DNA of 64,000 bases, from assembly GCA_003599275.1 (NCBI GenBank), contig QZJG01000015.1, forward strand, positions 1 through 64,000, given 5' to 3'. The notes under the pieces were generated by a model. The model was not told where the DNA came from. It made no database searches and was given only the letters and a program-made list of their open reading frames with translations. The translations under genes were made by a program, and so were the position numbers. Positions 1-10,813 of this stretch are shown here, piece after piece; the first letter of the stretch is position 1, and every line of letters begins with the position of its first letter. This stretch comes from Nitrospiraceae bacterium (lineage in GTDB: Bacteria > Nitrospirota > Thermodesulfovibrionia > UBA6902).

Positions 1-432
1 AAGTCCATATACCTTGCCGTCAGGGCCTTTCAGGGGGGTAAGAAGCAATGTGCCGCCTTGTAAACTGCTTGCATCGCCTATAGTCGAGACAAGGGCATCA
101 GTTTTGATGCCCGGTTTTGCAAACTGAGGAAGCGTTGCCGTAATCACCACTGCAGCTATGCTTTTCGTCTTAATATCATCAGGGTTTACAGTCACACCCA
201 TCCTTTCAAGCATACTTGAAATGCTCTGTATGGCTGTCTTTCCCTTATCACCGGTGCCATTTAGTCCAACGATGATCCCGTATCCTATCATCTGATTGTC
301 TCTGACCCCCTCAAAACTTGCTATGTCCTTAATACGCTCAGCGTAAACATCAGTGAACAGTGAACAGTGAACAGCAAACAGTAAAAGAAATACTATTGCA
401 GATTTTGAGATTATCTTAAATTTTATTTTCAT
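1..432 (-). CDS. flgI: Flagellar P-ring protein FlgI, N-terminal part (truncated by window edge)
   Basis: Reverse translation [64 protein letters not shown]... matches the FlgI N-terminus; lies directly downstream of flgH. Confidence 0.9.
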   Translation of the reverse strand, partial: MKIKFKIISKSAIVFLLLFAVHCSLFTDVYAERIKDIASFEGVRDNQMIGYGIIVGLNGTGDKGKTAIQSISSMLERMGVTVNPDDIKTKSIAAVVITATLPQFAKPGIKTDALVSTIGDASSLQGGTLLLTPLKGPDGKVYGL

Positions 433-479
433 TATCGTTATATCTCTCCTTCCTATTCACTTTTCACTATTCACTGCCT

Positions 480-1253
480 TTAGAACGGCCAAATATAATC
501 AAGCGCCCTGACCATCCATCCGGGACTCTGTTTTTCCTGTATAACTCCATCGCCAACATAGTAGACCTGTGCATCCGCTATCTTGCTGCTCAATATAGTA
601 TTTGCAGATGAAATGTCATCCGGCCTTACCATACCGCTAAGCACCAGTATCTGTTTCTCATTGTTTATTGTGAGTTCTTTTCTTCCCTCTAAAATGAGAT
701 TGCCGTTAGGCATAACCTCAATGACCTTTGCGGTCACAGTAGCAATGAGAGTCCCTTCCCTGTTTGTGTCACCTGCCCCTTTATGTTTTGACTTTGATGT
801 AGTTGAAATTGAAGGATCAAAGACATTTTCACCCTTAAACAGGTCCTTAAGGCCAAAGACATTGTGAAGATTAAAATCCTTGTTCATGCCAAGAAAGTTC
901 GTGAGCTCAAAATCGAGATTGGATTCACGGCTTGTATCCGTATCAGCCTTTCCTGAACCGGACAGGCTTTCGACAACATTGATTGTCACAAGATCATTAA
1001 GCCTCCTGGCCTTTCTGTCTTCGAATAGGTTGCCATTGTCACTCCAGAGCGAATTAAGAGATGAATGTGCAGTTGTATCAACAGTATTTTCAACGTATTT
1101 AGGGGGAGGCGGTGGCAGTTTTGCAGAAGGAGTAGCACATGAAAATATCATAAGCATAACAAGCATACATGAACACCGGATACTTAAACGGGCATACTGG
1201 CCCGTCCTGCTTTCAGTTTTATTACTTCTCTTGTTTGTTATCATTATAAGCAC
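480..1253 (-). CDS. flgH: Flagellar L-ring protein FlgH (lipoprotein)
   Basis: 257 aa ORF; lipobox-like MLMIFSCA, FlgH-like SLWSDNGNLFEDRKARRLNDLVTINVVES and GMVRPDDISSANTILSSKIADAQVYYVGDG. Confidence 0.9.
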   Translation of the reverse strand: MLIMITNKRSNKTESRTGQYARLSIRCSCMLVMLMIFSCATPSAKLPPPPPKYVENTVDTTAHSSLNSLWSDNGNLFEDRKARRLNDLVTINVVESLSGSGKADTDTSRESNLDFELTNFLGMNKDFNLHNVFGLKDLFKGENVFDPSISTTSKSKHKGAGDTNREGTLIATVTAKVIEVMPNGNLILEGRKELTINNEKQILVLSGMVRPDDISSANTILSSKIADAQVYYVGDGVIQEKQSPGWMVRALDYIWPF

Positions 1254-1258
1254 CTGTC

Positions 1259-2011
1259 CTAAAGATCAACCTTAACAGTATTTTCATCTATCAGCACTCC
1301 GCTGACTATCTTTTTTGACGAGGAATTGATGGCCCTGACAGTCATTCCGACATATCCCTTCTCTTTAGTCTTACCATCAGCCCTTATTATCATTCCTTCA
1401 TGGCTCATCAGGAGTATCACTCGCCTGCCCCTTTCAACAAGCTGGTACATCTCTATCATGCCTTCCTCAATAGCCATATTGGCATTAATGGACCTTTTCA
1501 AGGTCTTTCCAATTATCTTTTCAGGATCTTTCAGGACATTTCGGGGCATTTTTCTGATATCCATCTTTGCAAGATAAATATCCTCTTCCTCTATAACATG
1601 CCTCTTCTGAAAAGGCCTTCTGCTCATTATGACCTGACCGTAAGCCCGTATATCCGCCCGTACCAGTATTCTTTCATTATCACTGAACATGAAAGAAAAG
1701 ATGGCCCTGCCAAGAGGTCCTTTTACAACCTGGATACTCTCAGGGTTTTCCTCCCCCAGATTTTCAGGGGCCTGTACATTGCTGACCTCTATTTCTTCCC
1801 ACGGGTAATTATCCGACAAATAGGACCTGAGTTCATCATCGGGTGTCCAGGCTGCAGCCTTGCAAGAAGACAGATGCAAGAAGACAGATGTAAGAACACA
1901 GACTACGGATAACAAAACTATTCCCTGTAGTATATTATCTGAGTTCTGTGCTCTGAGCCTGCCTGTCCGGTAGGCAGGTTCTGTGTTCTGTACTCTGTAG
2001 TCTATTTTCAT
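1259..2011 (-). CDS. flgA: Flagellar basal body P-ring formation protein FlgA
   Basis: 250 aa; SAF-like C-terminal region, position between flgG and flgH. Confidence 0.85.
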   Translation of the reverse strand: MKIDYRVQNTEPAYRTGRLRAQNSDNILQGIVLLSVVCVLTSVFLHLSSCKAAAWTPDDELRSYLSDNYPWEEIEVSNVQAPENLGEENPESIQVVKGPLGRAIFSFMFSDNERILVRADIRAYGQVIMSRRPFQKRHVIEEEDIYLAKMDIRKMPRNVLKDPEKIIGKTLKRSINANMAIEEGMIEMYQLVERGRRVILLMSHEGMIIRADGKTKEKGYVGMTVRAINSSSKKIVSGVLIDENTVKVDL

Positions 2012-2013
2012 TA

Positions 2014-2802
2014 TTACCTCTTGAGATTATTGGCCAGAGCCAGCATTTCATCCGTTGACTGAATTACCTTGGAATTAAGTTCATACGCCCTCTGGCTTAC
2101 AATCATGTTTACCATCTCTTCCACAACATTCACATTACTTAGTTCAATGAATCCCTGATTAACTGAGCCGAGACCATCTGTGCCGGGATTTCCGGTTGTC
2201 GCTTCACCTGATGAACCAGTTGGAAGGAACAGGTTCTTACCAATCGCCTTTAGACCACCGGGATTAATAAACTGGGCTATCTCAATTTGTCCTACCTCAA
2301 CAGGAGTGTTGTTACCGGCCTGAAGCACCGAGACTGTACCGTCCGGCGTTACGGTAATTTCAAGAGCATTCAGCGGAATGTTTATAGCAGGCTCCATTGG
2401 ATATCCGTCGGAATTCACCAGATTCCCTTCACTATTAAGCTTGAAAGCTCCTGCACGTGAATATGCTATTTCTCCGTCCGGTGTAGTGATCTGAAAAAAA
2501 CCCTTGCCCTCAATGACCATGTCCAGGTTGTTTCCGGTTGATACAAAATCACCCTGATGAAACATTTTCTGAACAGCTGCAGGCTTGACTCCCAGCCCTA
2601 TCTGGATGCCTGTCGGCACTTCATTGCCTTCAGAGGACACAGCGCCCGCGGTTTTCAGACTCTGATACATAAGTTCCTGAAAGTCGGCCCTGCTCTTTTT
2701 GAATCCCGCTGTGTTTACATTAGCGAGATTATTGGAAATAACATCTATATTGATCCGCTGCGCCTCCATCCCGGTTGCTGCTATAAATAATGCTCTGTCC
2801 AC
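2014..2802 (-). CDS. flgG: Flagellar distal rod protein FlgG
   Basis: [48 protein letters not shown]-terminal [30 protein letters not shown]. Confidence 0.95.
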   Translation of the reverse strand: MDRALFIAATGMEAQRINIDVISNNLANVNTAGFKKSRADFQELMYQSLKTAGAVSSEGNEVPTGIQIGLGVKPAAVQKMFHQGDFVSTGNNLDMVIEGKGFFQITTPDGEIAYSRAGAFKLNSEGNLVNSDGYPMEPAINIPLNALEITVTPDGTVSVLQAGNNTPVEVGQIEIAQFINPGGLKAIGKNLFLPTGSSGEATTGNPGTDGLGSVNQGFIELSNVNVVEEMVNMIVSQRAYELNSKVIQSTDEMLALANNLKR

Positions 2803-2853
2803 TTTTTCCTCCTATGTTACTTTTATCTCTTTATTCTCTGCTATTAATTCTTA

Positions 2854-3561
2854 TCATTTCCCGAGTTCGTTAATTGTCTTTGATGCCGCCTCATCAAATG
2901 AATGAATTATCTTCTGATAGCTCTCGAATTCCCTGGTTGATGCCAGCATCTGCACCATCTCCTGAATTGCATTAACATTGGACTGCTCCAGAAAACCCTG
3001 ACTGACCTGGGCATTAACTTCCTCACCGGCCTCATCTGTAGCAAACATGCCTCCGCTCAGTTTTTTAAGGACCCCGGTATCGCGGAAATTGACTATCTTC
3101 ACTTTGCCTACCAGCACTCCATCAACCAGAACATCCCCCGAGGTACTGATATCAATGCTGCTCCCCTGCACTGCAATCGGTCCGCCATCCCCGAGCACCT
3201 TTACTCCATTACTTGTCGCCAAATATCCGTCACTGCTGATCATAAAATTGCCATTGCGTGTATACCTGCCTCCTTCCAGCGTAAAAAAACCCTCGCCGTT
3301 TATTGCAAGGTCAAGCCCGTTTCCGGTCCTCTGGATAGTACCGCTCGAAAAATCAATTACGCTTTTCGAAAGGTCCGCCATTACTCGTCCACTGTCATTA
3401 ACGTCCACTTTATTGTCAGCCGGGACTATGTAGTCCTTGAAAGCCACCCTTTCTTTCTTGTATCCCGGGGTGTTGGCATTTGCGATATTCTGCCCGAACA
3501 GGTCCATATTCCTGCGTTTTAAAACCGCACCTGAGAGTGCTATGTAAATTCCTTTATTCAT
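2854..3561 (-). CDS. flgF: Flagellar proximal rod protein FlgF
   Basis: 235 aa FlgF/FlgG family, directly upstream of flgG. Confidence 0.88.
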   Translation of the reverse strand: MNKGIYIALSGAVLKRRNMDLFGQNIANANTPGYKKERVAFKDYIVPADNKVDVNDSGRVMADLSKSVIDFSSGTIQRTGNGLDLAINGEGFFTLEGGRYTRNGNFMISSDGYLATSNGVKVLGDGGPIAVQGSSIDISTSGDVLVDGVLVGKVKIVNFRDTGVLKKLSGGMFATDEAGEEVNAQVSQGFLEQSNVNAIQEMVQMLASTREFESYQKIIHSFDEAASKTINELGK

Positions 3562-3726
3562 ATTCTTCCTTATGCAAACACAATGCCAGAGAATTCTGAC
3601 AGAAATCCCTGAATAACATTTATCTTACTTGTTGATTTATCAACTGATATTATTTGCCAGATACTTTTTTTCATAGTCCCGTTCTCTATATGGCAGGAAA
3701 ATTATTCCTACAGGAAAATATCTTCC

Positions 3727-3894
3727 CTATATCCTGATGTCTATTATTCCCTTCCTGATAATGTCCTGCTTCTCTTCTTCCCGTTTTTTTTCCTTCTCGT
3801 TCTTCTGTTCATTTTTTTTCTTGTTCATGGCCGGTTCCCGTTCCTTCTTTACCTCCGGTATTCCGTATGTATTGCCAAGTCCTTCAATCGCCAT
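3727..3894 (-). CDS. Small Lys/Glu-rich hypothetical protein (55 aa) between fliA and flgF
   Basis: Read by eye on the minus strand: MAIEGLGNTYGIPEVKKEREPAMNKKKNEQKNEKEKKREEEKQDIIRKGIIDIRI*, co-oriented in the operon gap; not in the supplied ORF track. Confidence 0.5.
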   Translation of the reverse strand: MAIEGLGNTYGIPEVKKEREPAMNKKKNEQKNEKEKKREEEKQDIIRKGIIDIRI

Positions 3895-3912
3895 GGTAAT
3901 GCCTCAATGGCC

Positions 3913-4644
3913 TCAGCTTATCTGACTGATTTTTGTTTTAAGTTTCCCGAGCGCCTGGCTGTGGATCTGACAGACGCGGGACTCTGTAATACTGAGCACC
4001 TTTCCTATTTCCTGCATTGTAAGTTCTTCATAATAATATAGGGCCAGGACCATCTTTTCTTTCTTGGGCAGAGTATCTATCAGCTCCACCAGTTTTTCTT
4101 TTGTGTCCTTCTCTTCCAGAATGGTGAGCGGGCTCTTTGCCGACGGGTCTGCAATGCATTCTGATATATTGAGATCGCTGTCAGCATATTTGGTGTTCCG
4201 GAAATCATCAAGCCTGACCGGATTTGACGAGGTCGCATACTGCATGGTCTTGTAATATTCATCGAGAGGCATTTTCAGGGACTTGGCCACCTCAATATCA
4301 TCAGGCATCCTTCCCAGTTTTCTCTCAAGCTTGAGCCTGGCATTATTTATTACCTCTATCTTCTTTCTCATAGACCTCGGGATCCAGGCCGTTGCCCTTA
4401 ATTCGTCTATCATAGAGCCTTTTATCCGCAATTCAGCATACGTCTTGAGTTTGACCCTCCCCGGCTCATACCTGTCGAGGGCATCCATTAATCCCATCAG
4501 GCCCACGCTCACCAGATCATCGATGGTAACATGCTGCGGAAGTTTCCACGAAAGCCTGTAAGCGGTATACTTGATGTACGGCAAAAACTCTTTTATTACC
4601 TTTTCTCTTGCTTCTTCTTTGATTTCTGTTTTGTACTTTAACAT
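3913..4644 (-). CDS. fliA: Flagellar sigma factor FliA (sigma28)
   Basis: 243 aa; sigma70 region 2 and region 4 motifs, flagellar context. Confidence 0.93.
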   Translation of the reverse strand: MLKYKTEIKEEAREKVIKEFLPYIKYTAYRLSWKLPQHVTIDDLVSVGLMGLMDALDRYEPGRVKLKTYAELRIKGSMIDELRATAWIPRSMRKKIEVINNARLKLERKLGRMPDDIEVAKSLKMPLDEYYKTMQYATSSNPVRLDDFRNTKYADSDLNISECIADPSAKSPLTILEEKDTKEKLVELIDTLPKKEKMVLALYYYEELTMQEIGKVLSITESRVCQIHSQALGKLKTKISQIS

Positions 4645-5459
4645 TTCGCTTTTAAAAGACCTCCAAGGAAGAATTGAAGTGTTCCCTTAATATGGTTATT
4701 GTTGTCATTGTTTATCTTTTCTGATATCTTCAGCAGACTTTTCGAGGCCTCACACTCAGGATAAATGTCCATCAATGCCCTCTGCTGACGGACAGCCTTC
4801 GGGACTGAGTCGTCATGGGGTATGCATCCGATGTAATCCAAGGATATGCTCAGAAATCTTTCCGCAGCAGTCGACAGCCTCCTGTAGACGTCCGTCGCTT
4901 CTTTTTCATTCCTGATATTATTAACAAGGACCTTGAAGTCCTTTTCCTGATATTTTGTAAAAAGGACTTTTATAAGCGCATAGGCATCTGTCATCGCAGT
5001 CGGCTCGGCTGAAGTGACAATAATAGTGTCCTGTGCCGCCATACAGAAAAAAGCTACATTCGGAGATATGCCGGACGAAGTATCTATCAGGAGATAATCG
5101 ATGCCGCCGTCATAGGATTCAAACTCTTCAATAAGTCTTAATCTCTGAAACTCGTCAAGTGCCGTAAGCTCCTGAATGCCGGAACTGGCAGGAAGCACCT
5201 TTATACCCATAGGGCCATCGACTATCAGGTCTTTCAGTCCCTTCTCTCCGTTAAAGAGATGCTTGATATTATATTTGGTTGCAAGATTTAGGATTACATC
5301 AATATTACTGAGACCGAGGTCAGCGTCAAACACCAGGACCTTTTTATTCAGTTTGCTCAAGCCGATGGCCAGGTTTGCGGTAATATTCGTCTTTCCGACC
5401 CCGCCTTTACCGCTTGCAACAGCTATTGTCCTCACTATCTTTTTCTCTGCAGTGTCCAT
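4638..5459 (-). CDS. flhG: MinD-like ATPase FlhG
   Basis: Deviant Walker A ASGKGGVGKTNITANLA; next to flhF. Confidence 0.92.
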   Translation of the reverse strand: MDTAEKKIVRTIAVASGKGGVGKTNITANLAIGLSKLNKKVLVFDADLGLSNIDVILNLATKYNIKHLFNGEKGLKDLIVDGPMGIKVLPASSGIQELTALDEFQRLRLIEEFESYDGGIDYLLIDTSSGISPNVAFFCMAAQDTIIVTSAEPTAMTDAYALIKVLFTKYQEKDFKVLVNNIRNEKEATDVYRRLSTAAERFLSISLDYIGCIPHDDSVPKAVRQQRALMDIYPECEASKSLLKISEKINNDNNNHIKGTLQFFLGGLLKAKC

Positions 5460-6574
5460 TATACGCTCCCCGTTCTTAAGATAAGATTAGTCAATCTTTT
5501 ACTGTCAACAAATTCAATATTGCCCGGTACCCTCTGTCCTGTTGTAATATAGGCAACCGGTTTCTGATATATGCGACAGAGGTTATATATCGCTCCCAGC
5601 TTCACTGCCTCATCAGTCTTTGTAAATGCCATGTAATCCACAGGCAGCGATTTGTAATATTTATGAGTGTCCACGAGAAAGCTGCAGTCGCTTGATGCGC
5701 TCAGCAGCAGCTGGGTTTCAATAGGCATGCCCATTTCATATATATTTTTCAGATTGCTGATATACTCGGCATCTCTCGGATTCTGACCTGTTGTGTCTAC
5801 CAGTATTAAATCCCTGTCAGAAAATCTGCCGACGCTTTTTCTGAAGCTCTCCCTGTTTGCGACTATGTCCAGAGGAATACCTATCATTCGTGAATAAATC
5901 CGTATCTGTTCCGCGGCCCCTATCTTATATGTATCAATGCTGATCATCGCCACCTTTTTCCCTTCCTTTATGGCCATTGATGCAAGCTTGGCTAATGTAG
6001 TCGTCTTGCCCGAGCCGGTCGGTCCGATGAGCATCGTTATTCGCCTGTTGTCCTTTGCAGATATGTCCCGAATGTTTCTGAAAGTACTTCTGTCGGTCCT
6101 TGATATATTAAGATCATCAGTCATGACGGTTTCAATCTCCTCTATAGCGCCGGCCCTTTCGACAAGCTTCAGGGCAAATTCGTCATTAATTGATTTTTCC
6201 CTCAGAAAATGAAATATGCTCCTTCTTTCCTCAGGCATCCTGAATTCGAAACCGCTGTTCTTCATTGACTCAATATAGGCTCTCAGACTCTTTATGTCCT
6301 GCTGGAGCCCGGCTAAATCACCTGAGCGGTCCTCAGTTGACATGCGCGGCTGAACTTCCTTTGCTCTTTCAATTTTGTCTGTTTTTACTTCAACAACCTG
6401 GTCCTTCGCAATGCTTCCGTCAATGTCATAATCAATAGCAGCCGTGACTTCCACATAGGGCTTCAGGCCCTTTTTATCTTCTGACGAGAGGATGACGGCA
6501 TCAGGACCAAGCTCTTTCTTTACAAGTGAAAGGGCCTCCCTGAAATTTTTTGCACGTATTGTCTTAATTTTCAT
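5459..6574 (-). CDS. flhF: SRP-like GTPase FlhF
   Basis: GPTGSGKTTTLAKLA, DTTGQNPRD; between flhA and flhG. Confidence 0.94.
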   Translation of the reverse strand: MKIKTIRAKNFREALSLVKKELGPDAVILSSEDKKGLKPYVEVTAAIDYDIDGSIAKDQVVEVKTDKIERAKEVQPRMSTEDRSGDLAGLQQDIKSLRAYIESMKNSGFEFRMPEERRSIFHFLREKSINDEFALKLVERAGAIEEIETVMTDDLNISRTDRSTFRNIRDISAKDNRRITMLIGPTGSGKTTTLAKLASMAIKEGKKVAMISIDTYKIGAAEQIRIYSRMIGIPLDIVANRESFRKSVGRFSDRDLILVDTTGQNPRDAEYISNLKNIYEMGMPIETQLLLSASSDCSFLVDTHKYYKSLPVDYMAFTKTDEAVKLGAIYNLCRIYQKPVAYITTGQRVPGNIEFVDSKRLTNLILRTGSV

Positions 6575-8594
6575 ACTTCACCATCCCTCTGATATCGAGA
6601 TCTGTTTTTGAAACAATTTCTGCACTTGAAAGTACTACAAATGAAGATGATATCCTTTCAACTATCTTCCTGATATACTTTCTGATATTTGCGGAACAAA
6701 GGATTATCGGTTGTGCCCCCTTAAGCTTGCCGGAAGACAGAATCACCTCAATACTCTTCACAAGCCTGTTAATCACATCCGGCGTGACACCCCCTCCTTC
6801 AGCCTGAGACAGGAGCTTTTCATATCTGGGGTCAAGCGTAAATACTGTCAGCTTTCCCTGATCATTCAGATACTGTCTGGTAATGGTCCTTGAAAGGGCC
6901 TGCCGGACATATTCAGTCAGGGTTTCCGGGTCCTTTACATTCGGGGAGTAGTCAAGCAGGGTTTCGAAAATGGTCATAATGTCTTTAATAGACACTCTTT
7001 CTTTCAAAAGGTTCTGCAATACGCGCTGCACGGCGCCAAGGGTCAGGCTTCCCGGTATTAATTCTTCAATAATCTTGGGATATGTCTTTGAAACATTGTC
7101 CAGCAGTTTCTGGGTCTCACTCCTGGTCAGCAGTTCCCATGAATATTCCCTTATAAGTTCAGTAATATGCGTGCCTATAACAGTCGCGTTATCAACAACC
7201 ATGTATCCGGAAAGCTGGGCGTTCTCCACTTCCTTCTCATCAATCCAGTAAGCCGGAAGTCCGAACGCAGGTTCCTTGGTCGGAATCCCGTCAATTTTCT
7301 CCGCATTGCCAGAGGCCACTGCGAGCCAGCTGCCCATCATTACCTCGCCCCTTGCAATCTCAATGCCCCTTATCAGAAAACTGTACTCATGTGGTCTCAG
7401 CTGCAGATTGTCCTTAATGTGGATCGGGGCCACGACAAAACCGAGTTCCGTTGCGAGCTGTCTTCTCATGGCCTTTATTTTTCCGAGCAGTTCTCCATTG
7501 ACCGAGTCTACCAGAGGAATAAGTCCGTAACCAATCTCAAGGCTAAGCGGGTCCAGTTCAAGATAGGACTCGATTTTAGTTTCCTCCCTGGCTGCCTCAG
7601 ATGGCATTGGTGCAACTTCTTCCTCAGCCGGTGACTTTGTTATGATATATCCCATTCCTCCGGCTATTGCCGATACAAGGAAAAAAGGTATATGCGGAAG
7701 ACCAGGTACAATACCAAGCAGCATTAAGACGCCTGAAACCGTGAAAAGGGACTTTGGATTTATCAGGACCTGGCTGGTTATGTCCTTGCCCATGTTGCTC
7801 TCTTTTCCTGCACGGCTGACAACAATACCCGCAGCCGTAGACACCAGAAGCGCCGGAATCTGTGACACAAGACCGTCACCGATGGTAAGGATCGTATATG
7901 TAGTGGCAGCATCCAGCAAAGGCATGCCTTTTTGCAGAGCACCGATAATAAGTCCGCCTACTATATTAATAGCTGTGATTATCAGACCGGCAATCGCGTC
8001 GCCTCTTATGAATTTGCTCGCACCATCCATCGATCCGTAATAGTCGGCTTCCTGTGCAATGATTTCCCTGCGCTGACGTGCCTCTTTTTCATCGATAAGA
8101 CCGGAGTTAAGGTCCGCATCAATGGCCATCTGTTTGCCGGGCATTGCGTCGAGTGTAAACCTTGCAGCAACCTCTGCTATTCTTCCTGATCCCTTCGTGA
8201 TAACGACAAAATTGACAATTACCAGAATAAGGAAAATGATAATTCCGACTGCATAGTCGCCACCGACTACAAAATTTCCGAAAGATTTAACGACCTCCCC
8301 AGCCGAGTCCACTCCCTCATGACCTTTCAAAAGTATCAACCTGGTGGTTGCAACATTAAGCGCCAGCCTGAACAAAGTCGTTATCAGGAGCAGGGTCGGA
8401 AGGACTGAAAAATCAAGCGGCCTCTTAATATAGACAGCTGTAACAAGTATCGTTATTGATAGTGATATGGAAAGTGTAAGTAGTATATCAAGAAGAAACG
8501 GCGGCATCGGCAGGAGCATAACGCCTATGATTGCAACCAGTATAAGGGCAACTAATACATCTTCTCTCTTGTTAAGCATTGCCAGCAGTTTCAT
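6564..8594 (-). CDS. flhA: Flagellar export apparatus protein FlhA
   Basis: 676 aa; FlhA/InvA family N-terminal TM region and cytoplasmic domain. Confidence 0.96.
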   Translation of the reverse strand: MKLLAMLNKREDVLVALILVAIIGVMLLPMPPFLLDILLTLSISLSITILVTAVYIKRPLDFSVLPTLLLITTLFRLALNVATTRLILLKGHEGVDSAGEVVKSFGNFVVGGDYAVGIIIFLILVIVNFVVITKGSGRIAEVAARFTLDAMPGKQMAIDADLNSGLIDEKEARQRREIIAQEADYYGSMDGASKFIRGDAIAGLIITAINIVGGLIIGALQKGMPLLDAATTYTILTIGDGLVSQIPALLVSTAAGIVVSRAGKESNMGKDITSQVLINPKSLFTVSGVLMLLGIVPGLPHIPFFLVSAIAGGMGYIITKSPAEEEVAPMPSEAAREETKIESYLELDPLSLEIGYGLIPLVDSVNGELLGKIKAMRRQLATELGFVVAPIHIKDNLQLRPHEYSFLIRGIEIARGEVMMGSWLAVASGNAEKIDGIPTKEPAFGLPAYWIDEKEVENAQLSGYMVVDNATVIGTHITELIREYSWELLTRSETQKLLDNVSKTYPKIIEELIPGSLTLGAVQRVLQNLLKERVSIKDIMTIFETLLDYSPNVKDPETLTEYVRQALSRTITRQYLNDQGKLTVFTLDPRYEKLLSQAEGGGVTPDVINRLVKSIEVILSSGKLKGAQPIILCSANIRKYIRKIVERISSSFVVLSSAEIVSKTDLDIRGMVKYEN

Positions 8595-8673
8595 ATCAGC
8601 ATACTCCTGTCACAGATTGAATTATTCAGTGAATTCATTCTCTTTTCTGGTTCCTGCAGCCACAGACAGCGGT

Positions 8674-9711
8674 TCATAATCTCCCTTTCAATTTGTAAAT
8701 ATACGCAAGTATCCGGGCAACGGCAACATACAGCCCTTCCGGTATGAACGCATTCAGCTCCAGTTTAAAAAGCGCCCTTGCAATCGGTTTGTCTTCAATA
8801 ATAGGTATACCGTGTTCCCTTGCGATCTCTTTTATCTTTTCAGCGACAATATTTGCACCTTTAGCCACTATTCTTGGTGCAGGCATAACTTTGTCTTCAT
8901 ATCTGATTGCAATGGCCAGATGAGTCGGGTTCGTTATGATCACTGTAGCAGTCGGCACCTCCTGCATCATGCGCTTTCTTGCAGCTGCCCTCTGTGCACT
9001 TCTGATCCTGGATTTAATAATCGGGTCCCCTTCAGACTCCTTGGACTCCTCTTTCACTTCCTGCTTGCTCATCTTCAATGACTTCTCATATTGCCATTTA
9101 TCAATGAAATATCCGATAATCGCTACGACCATGTAATAGGCAAAGGCAATTATAATGGCATCCATTATAAGTTTGGTCGATACCTTTACCAGTTCATTCA
9201 TTTCCATTGCTGTAAGACTGGGAAGTACTTTTAAGTCTTTATTGATTATGTAATAAACAAGCCACCCCCCGACTGAGAACTTCAGAAGGCTTTTTAATAG
9301 TTCTATGAGTCCTTTTGTTGAAAATATCCTGCCCATTCCCTGAACAGGATTGAGTTTGGACATCTCAAACTTAAGAGGCTTCAGTACGATACCATCCTGC
9401 ATAGCTGAGGCAAGCAGGGCCAGAACCACGGATACAAGGAAAAAAGGAGCAACAATTTTCACTCCCTGCATAATCGCTATACGGGATACATGCAGAGGGT
9501 CTGTCCCGTATTTCAGACTCAGCATTCCGCCTGTCATACTGGCCAGACTCATGAACACCTGCTGCCCTCCGAAATAAAATATCATGATGATTCCACCCAT
9601 CGTAACCGTTGATGTAAGGTCTTTGCTCCTCGCGATCTGGCCCTTTTCCCTTGCCTTCTGCTTTTTTCGGGGTGTGGCCTGCTCAGTTTTTTCCTGAAAA
9701 TCATCTGCCAT
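8674..9711 (-). CDS. flhB: Flagellar export apparatus protein FlhB
   Basis: 345 aa; NPTH autocleavage motif (ATVIITNPTHLAIAIRY). Confidence 0.96.
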   Translation of the reverse strand: MADDFQEKTEQATPRKKQKAREKGQIARSKDLTSTVTMGGIIMIFYFGGQQVFMSLASMTGGMLSLKYGTDPLHVSRIAIMQGVKIVAPFFLVSVVLALLASAMQDGIVLKPLKFEMSKLNPVQGMGRIFSTKGLIELLKSLLKFSVGGWLVYYIINKDLKVLPSLTAMEMNELVKVSTKLIMDAIIIAFAYYMVVAIIGYFIDKWQYEKSLKMSKQEVKEESKESEGDPIIKSRIRSAQRAAARKRMMQEVPTATVIITNPTHLAIAIRYEDKVMPAPRIVAKGANIVAEKIKEIAREHGIPIIEDKPIARALFKLELNAFIPEGLYVAVARILAYIYKLKGRL

Positions 9712-9743
9712 TTTTAACTCTTAACTCCTAACTCTTAACTCTT

Positions 9744-10514
9744 TCATCCCTTTGCCATCATGAGAAGCCTCACCATCTCTCCTCTGAGGTCGCTGAAGCT
9801 TATTCCAAGGACATGTTCAAAAACAGGGATGCTCAATATCATCAGCATTATCCCGAGAAATATGTTCAGCGGTAATGCAACAAAAAATATATTCATCTGC
9901 GGGGCCACCTTGTACAAAAAACCCGACAGCAGCTGGACAATTAAAAGCCCTACCATGACAGGCGCTGCTATCTTTATCGCCATCACAAAAAAAGCACTCA
10001 CCATAGAAACAACTGCAGGCAGCAGAGGGGCAATATTCATTTTTCCTGCAGGCAGCAGTTCAAAGCTTTTCACAAAGACAAAAATTAGATCGTGGTGCGC
10101 ATTCACTACAAGAAACATCAGCATTGTAATAATGCCGTAAATCTCTGATACCAGGGTGTCCTGCCCAACTTCAGGATTAAAAACCTGTGCCATTGAGAGA
10201 CCCATTATATAACTCATAAAGGTACCCGCCATATTCACTGCCAGAAACACCAGTCTGACTGCAAACCCCAGCGTCATGGCTATAATGATCTCTTTAACGA
10301 CCAAAATGAAGATGCTGTTTTCCGCAATCACAAAGTTTACGACAGGTGTCAATAGCAATGAAATAAAAACCGCCAGCCCCATCCTGAATTGAGGAGGCAT
10401 CTGTTTACCTCCAATCACAGGAAGAAAACTGATAAAAATGCTGGTCCTGAGCAGGACAAACAAAAAGTTGGTTATATATCCGGAAACTGCATTTATGTTC
10501 ATGTCAACTGTCAT
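9744..10514 (-). CDS. fliR: Flagellar export protein FliR
   Basis: 256 aa polytopic membrane protein in fliP-fliQ-fliR-flhB order. Confidence 0.93.
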   Translation of the reverse strand: MTVDMNINAVSGYITNFLFVLLRTSIFISFLPVIGGKQMPPQFRMGLAVFISLLLTPVVNFVIAENSIFILVVKEIIIAMTLGFAVRLVFLAVNMAGTFMSYIMGLSMAQVFNPEVGQDTLVSEIYGIITMLMFLVVNAHHDLIFVFVKSFELLPAGKMNIAPLLPAVVSMVSAFFVMAIKIAAPVMVGLLIVQLLSGFLYKVAPQMNIFFVALPLNIFLGIMLMILSIPVFEHVLGISFSDLRGEMVRLLMMAKG

Positions 10515-10543
10515 ATATCACCATTTCATTACTGATTCAGCTT

Positions 10544-10813
10544 TCATTTCACATATGCCGGTATCTGTGTTATAAGGTTTGTTGTAAAGGTGATCAGCTT
10601 TTCCGACATCCAGGGCATAAGAATAAACAGACATCCAAATACAACCAGCATTTTCGGTACGAATGTCAGTGTAAATTCCTGTATCTGTGTAACAGACTGG
10701 AACAATCCTACAATAAGACCTACTACCAGACCGGTCAGTAGCGGCGGTCCTGCAATGAACAGCACAACTTTAAACATTTCAGTCGTTATTCCGTTGATCG
10801 TATCTATAGTCAT
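10544..10813 (-). CDS. fliQ: Flagellar export protein FliQ
   Basis: MTIDTINGITTEMFKVVLFIAGPPLLTGLVVGLIVGLFQSVTQIQEFTLTFVPKM; start trimmed from the ORF track. Confidence 0.94.
   Translation of the reverse strand: MTIDTINGITTEMFKVVLFIAGPPLLTGLVVGLIVGLFQSVTQIQEFTLTFVPKMLVVFGCLFILMPWMSEKLITFTTNLITQIPAYVK

Noticed and set aside
583-1275. Plus-strand ORFs opposite the flagellar operon (583-867, 880-1275 and similar throughout)
   Set aside because: They are antisense to well-supported flagellar genes and encode no recognisable domains.
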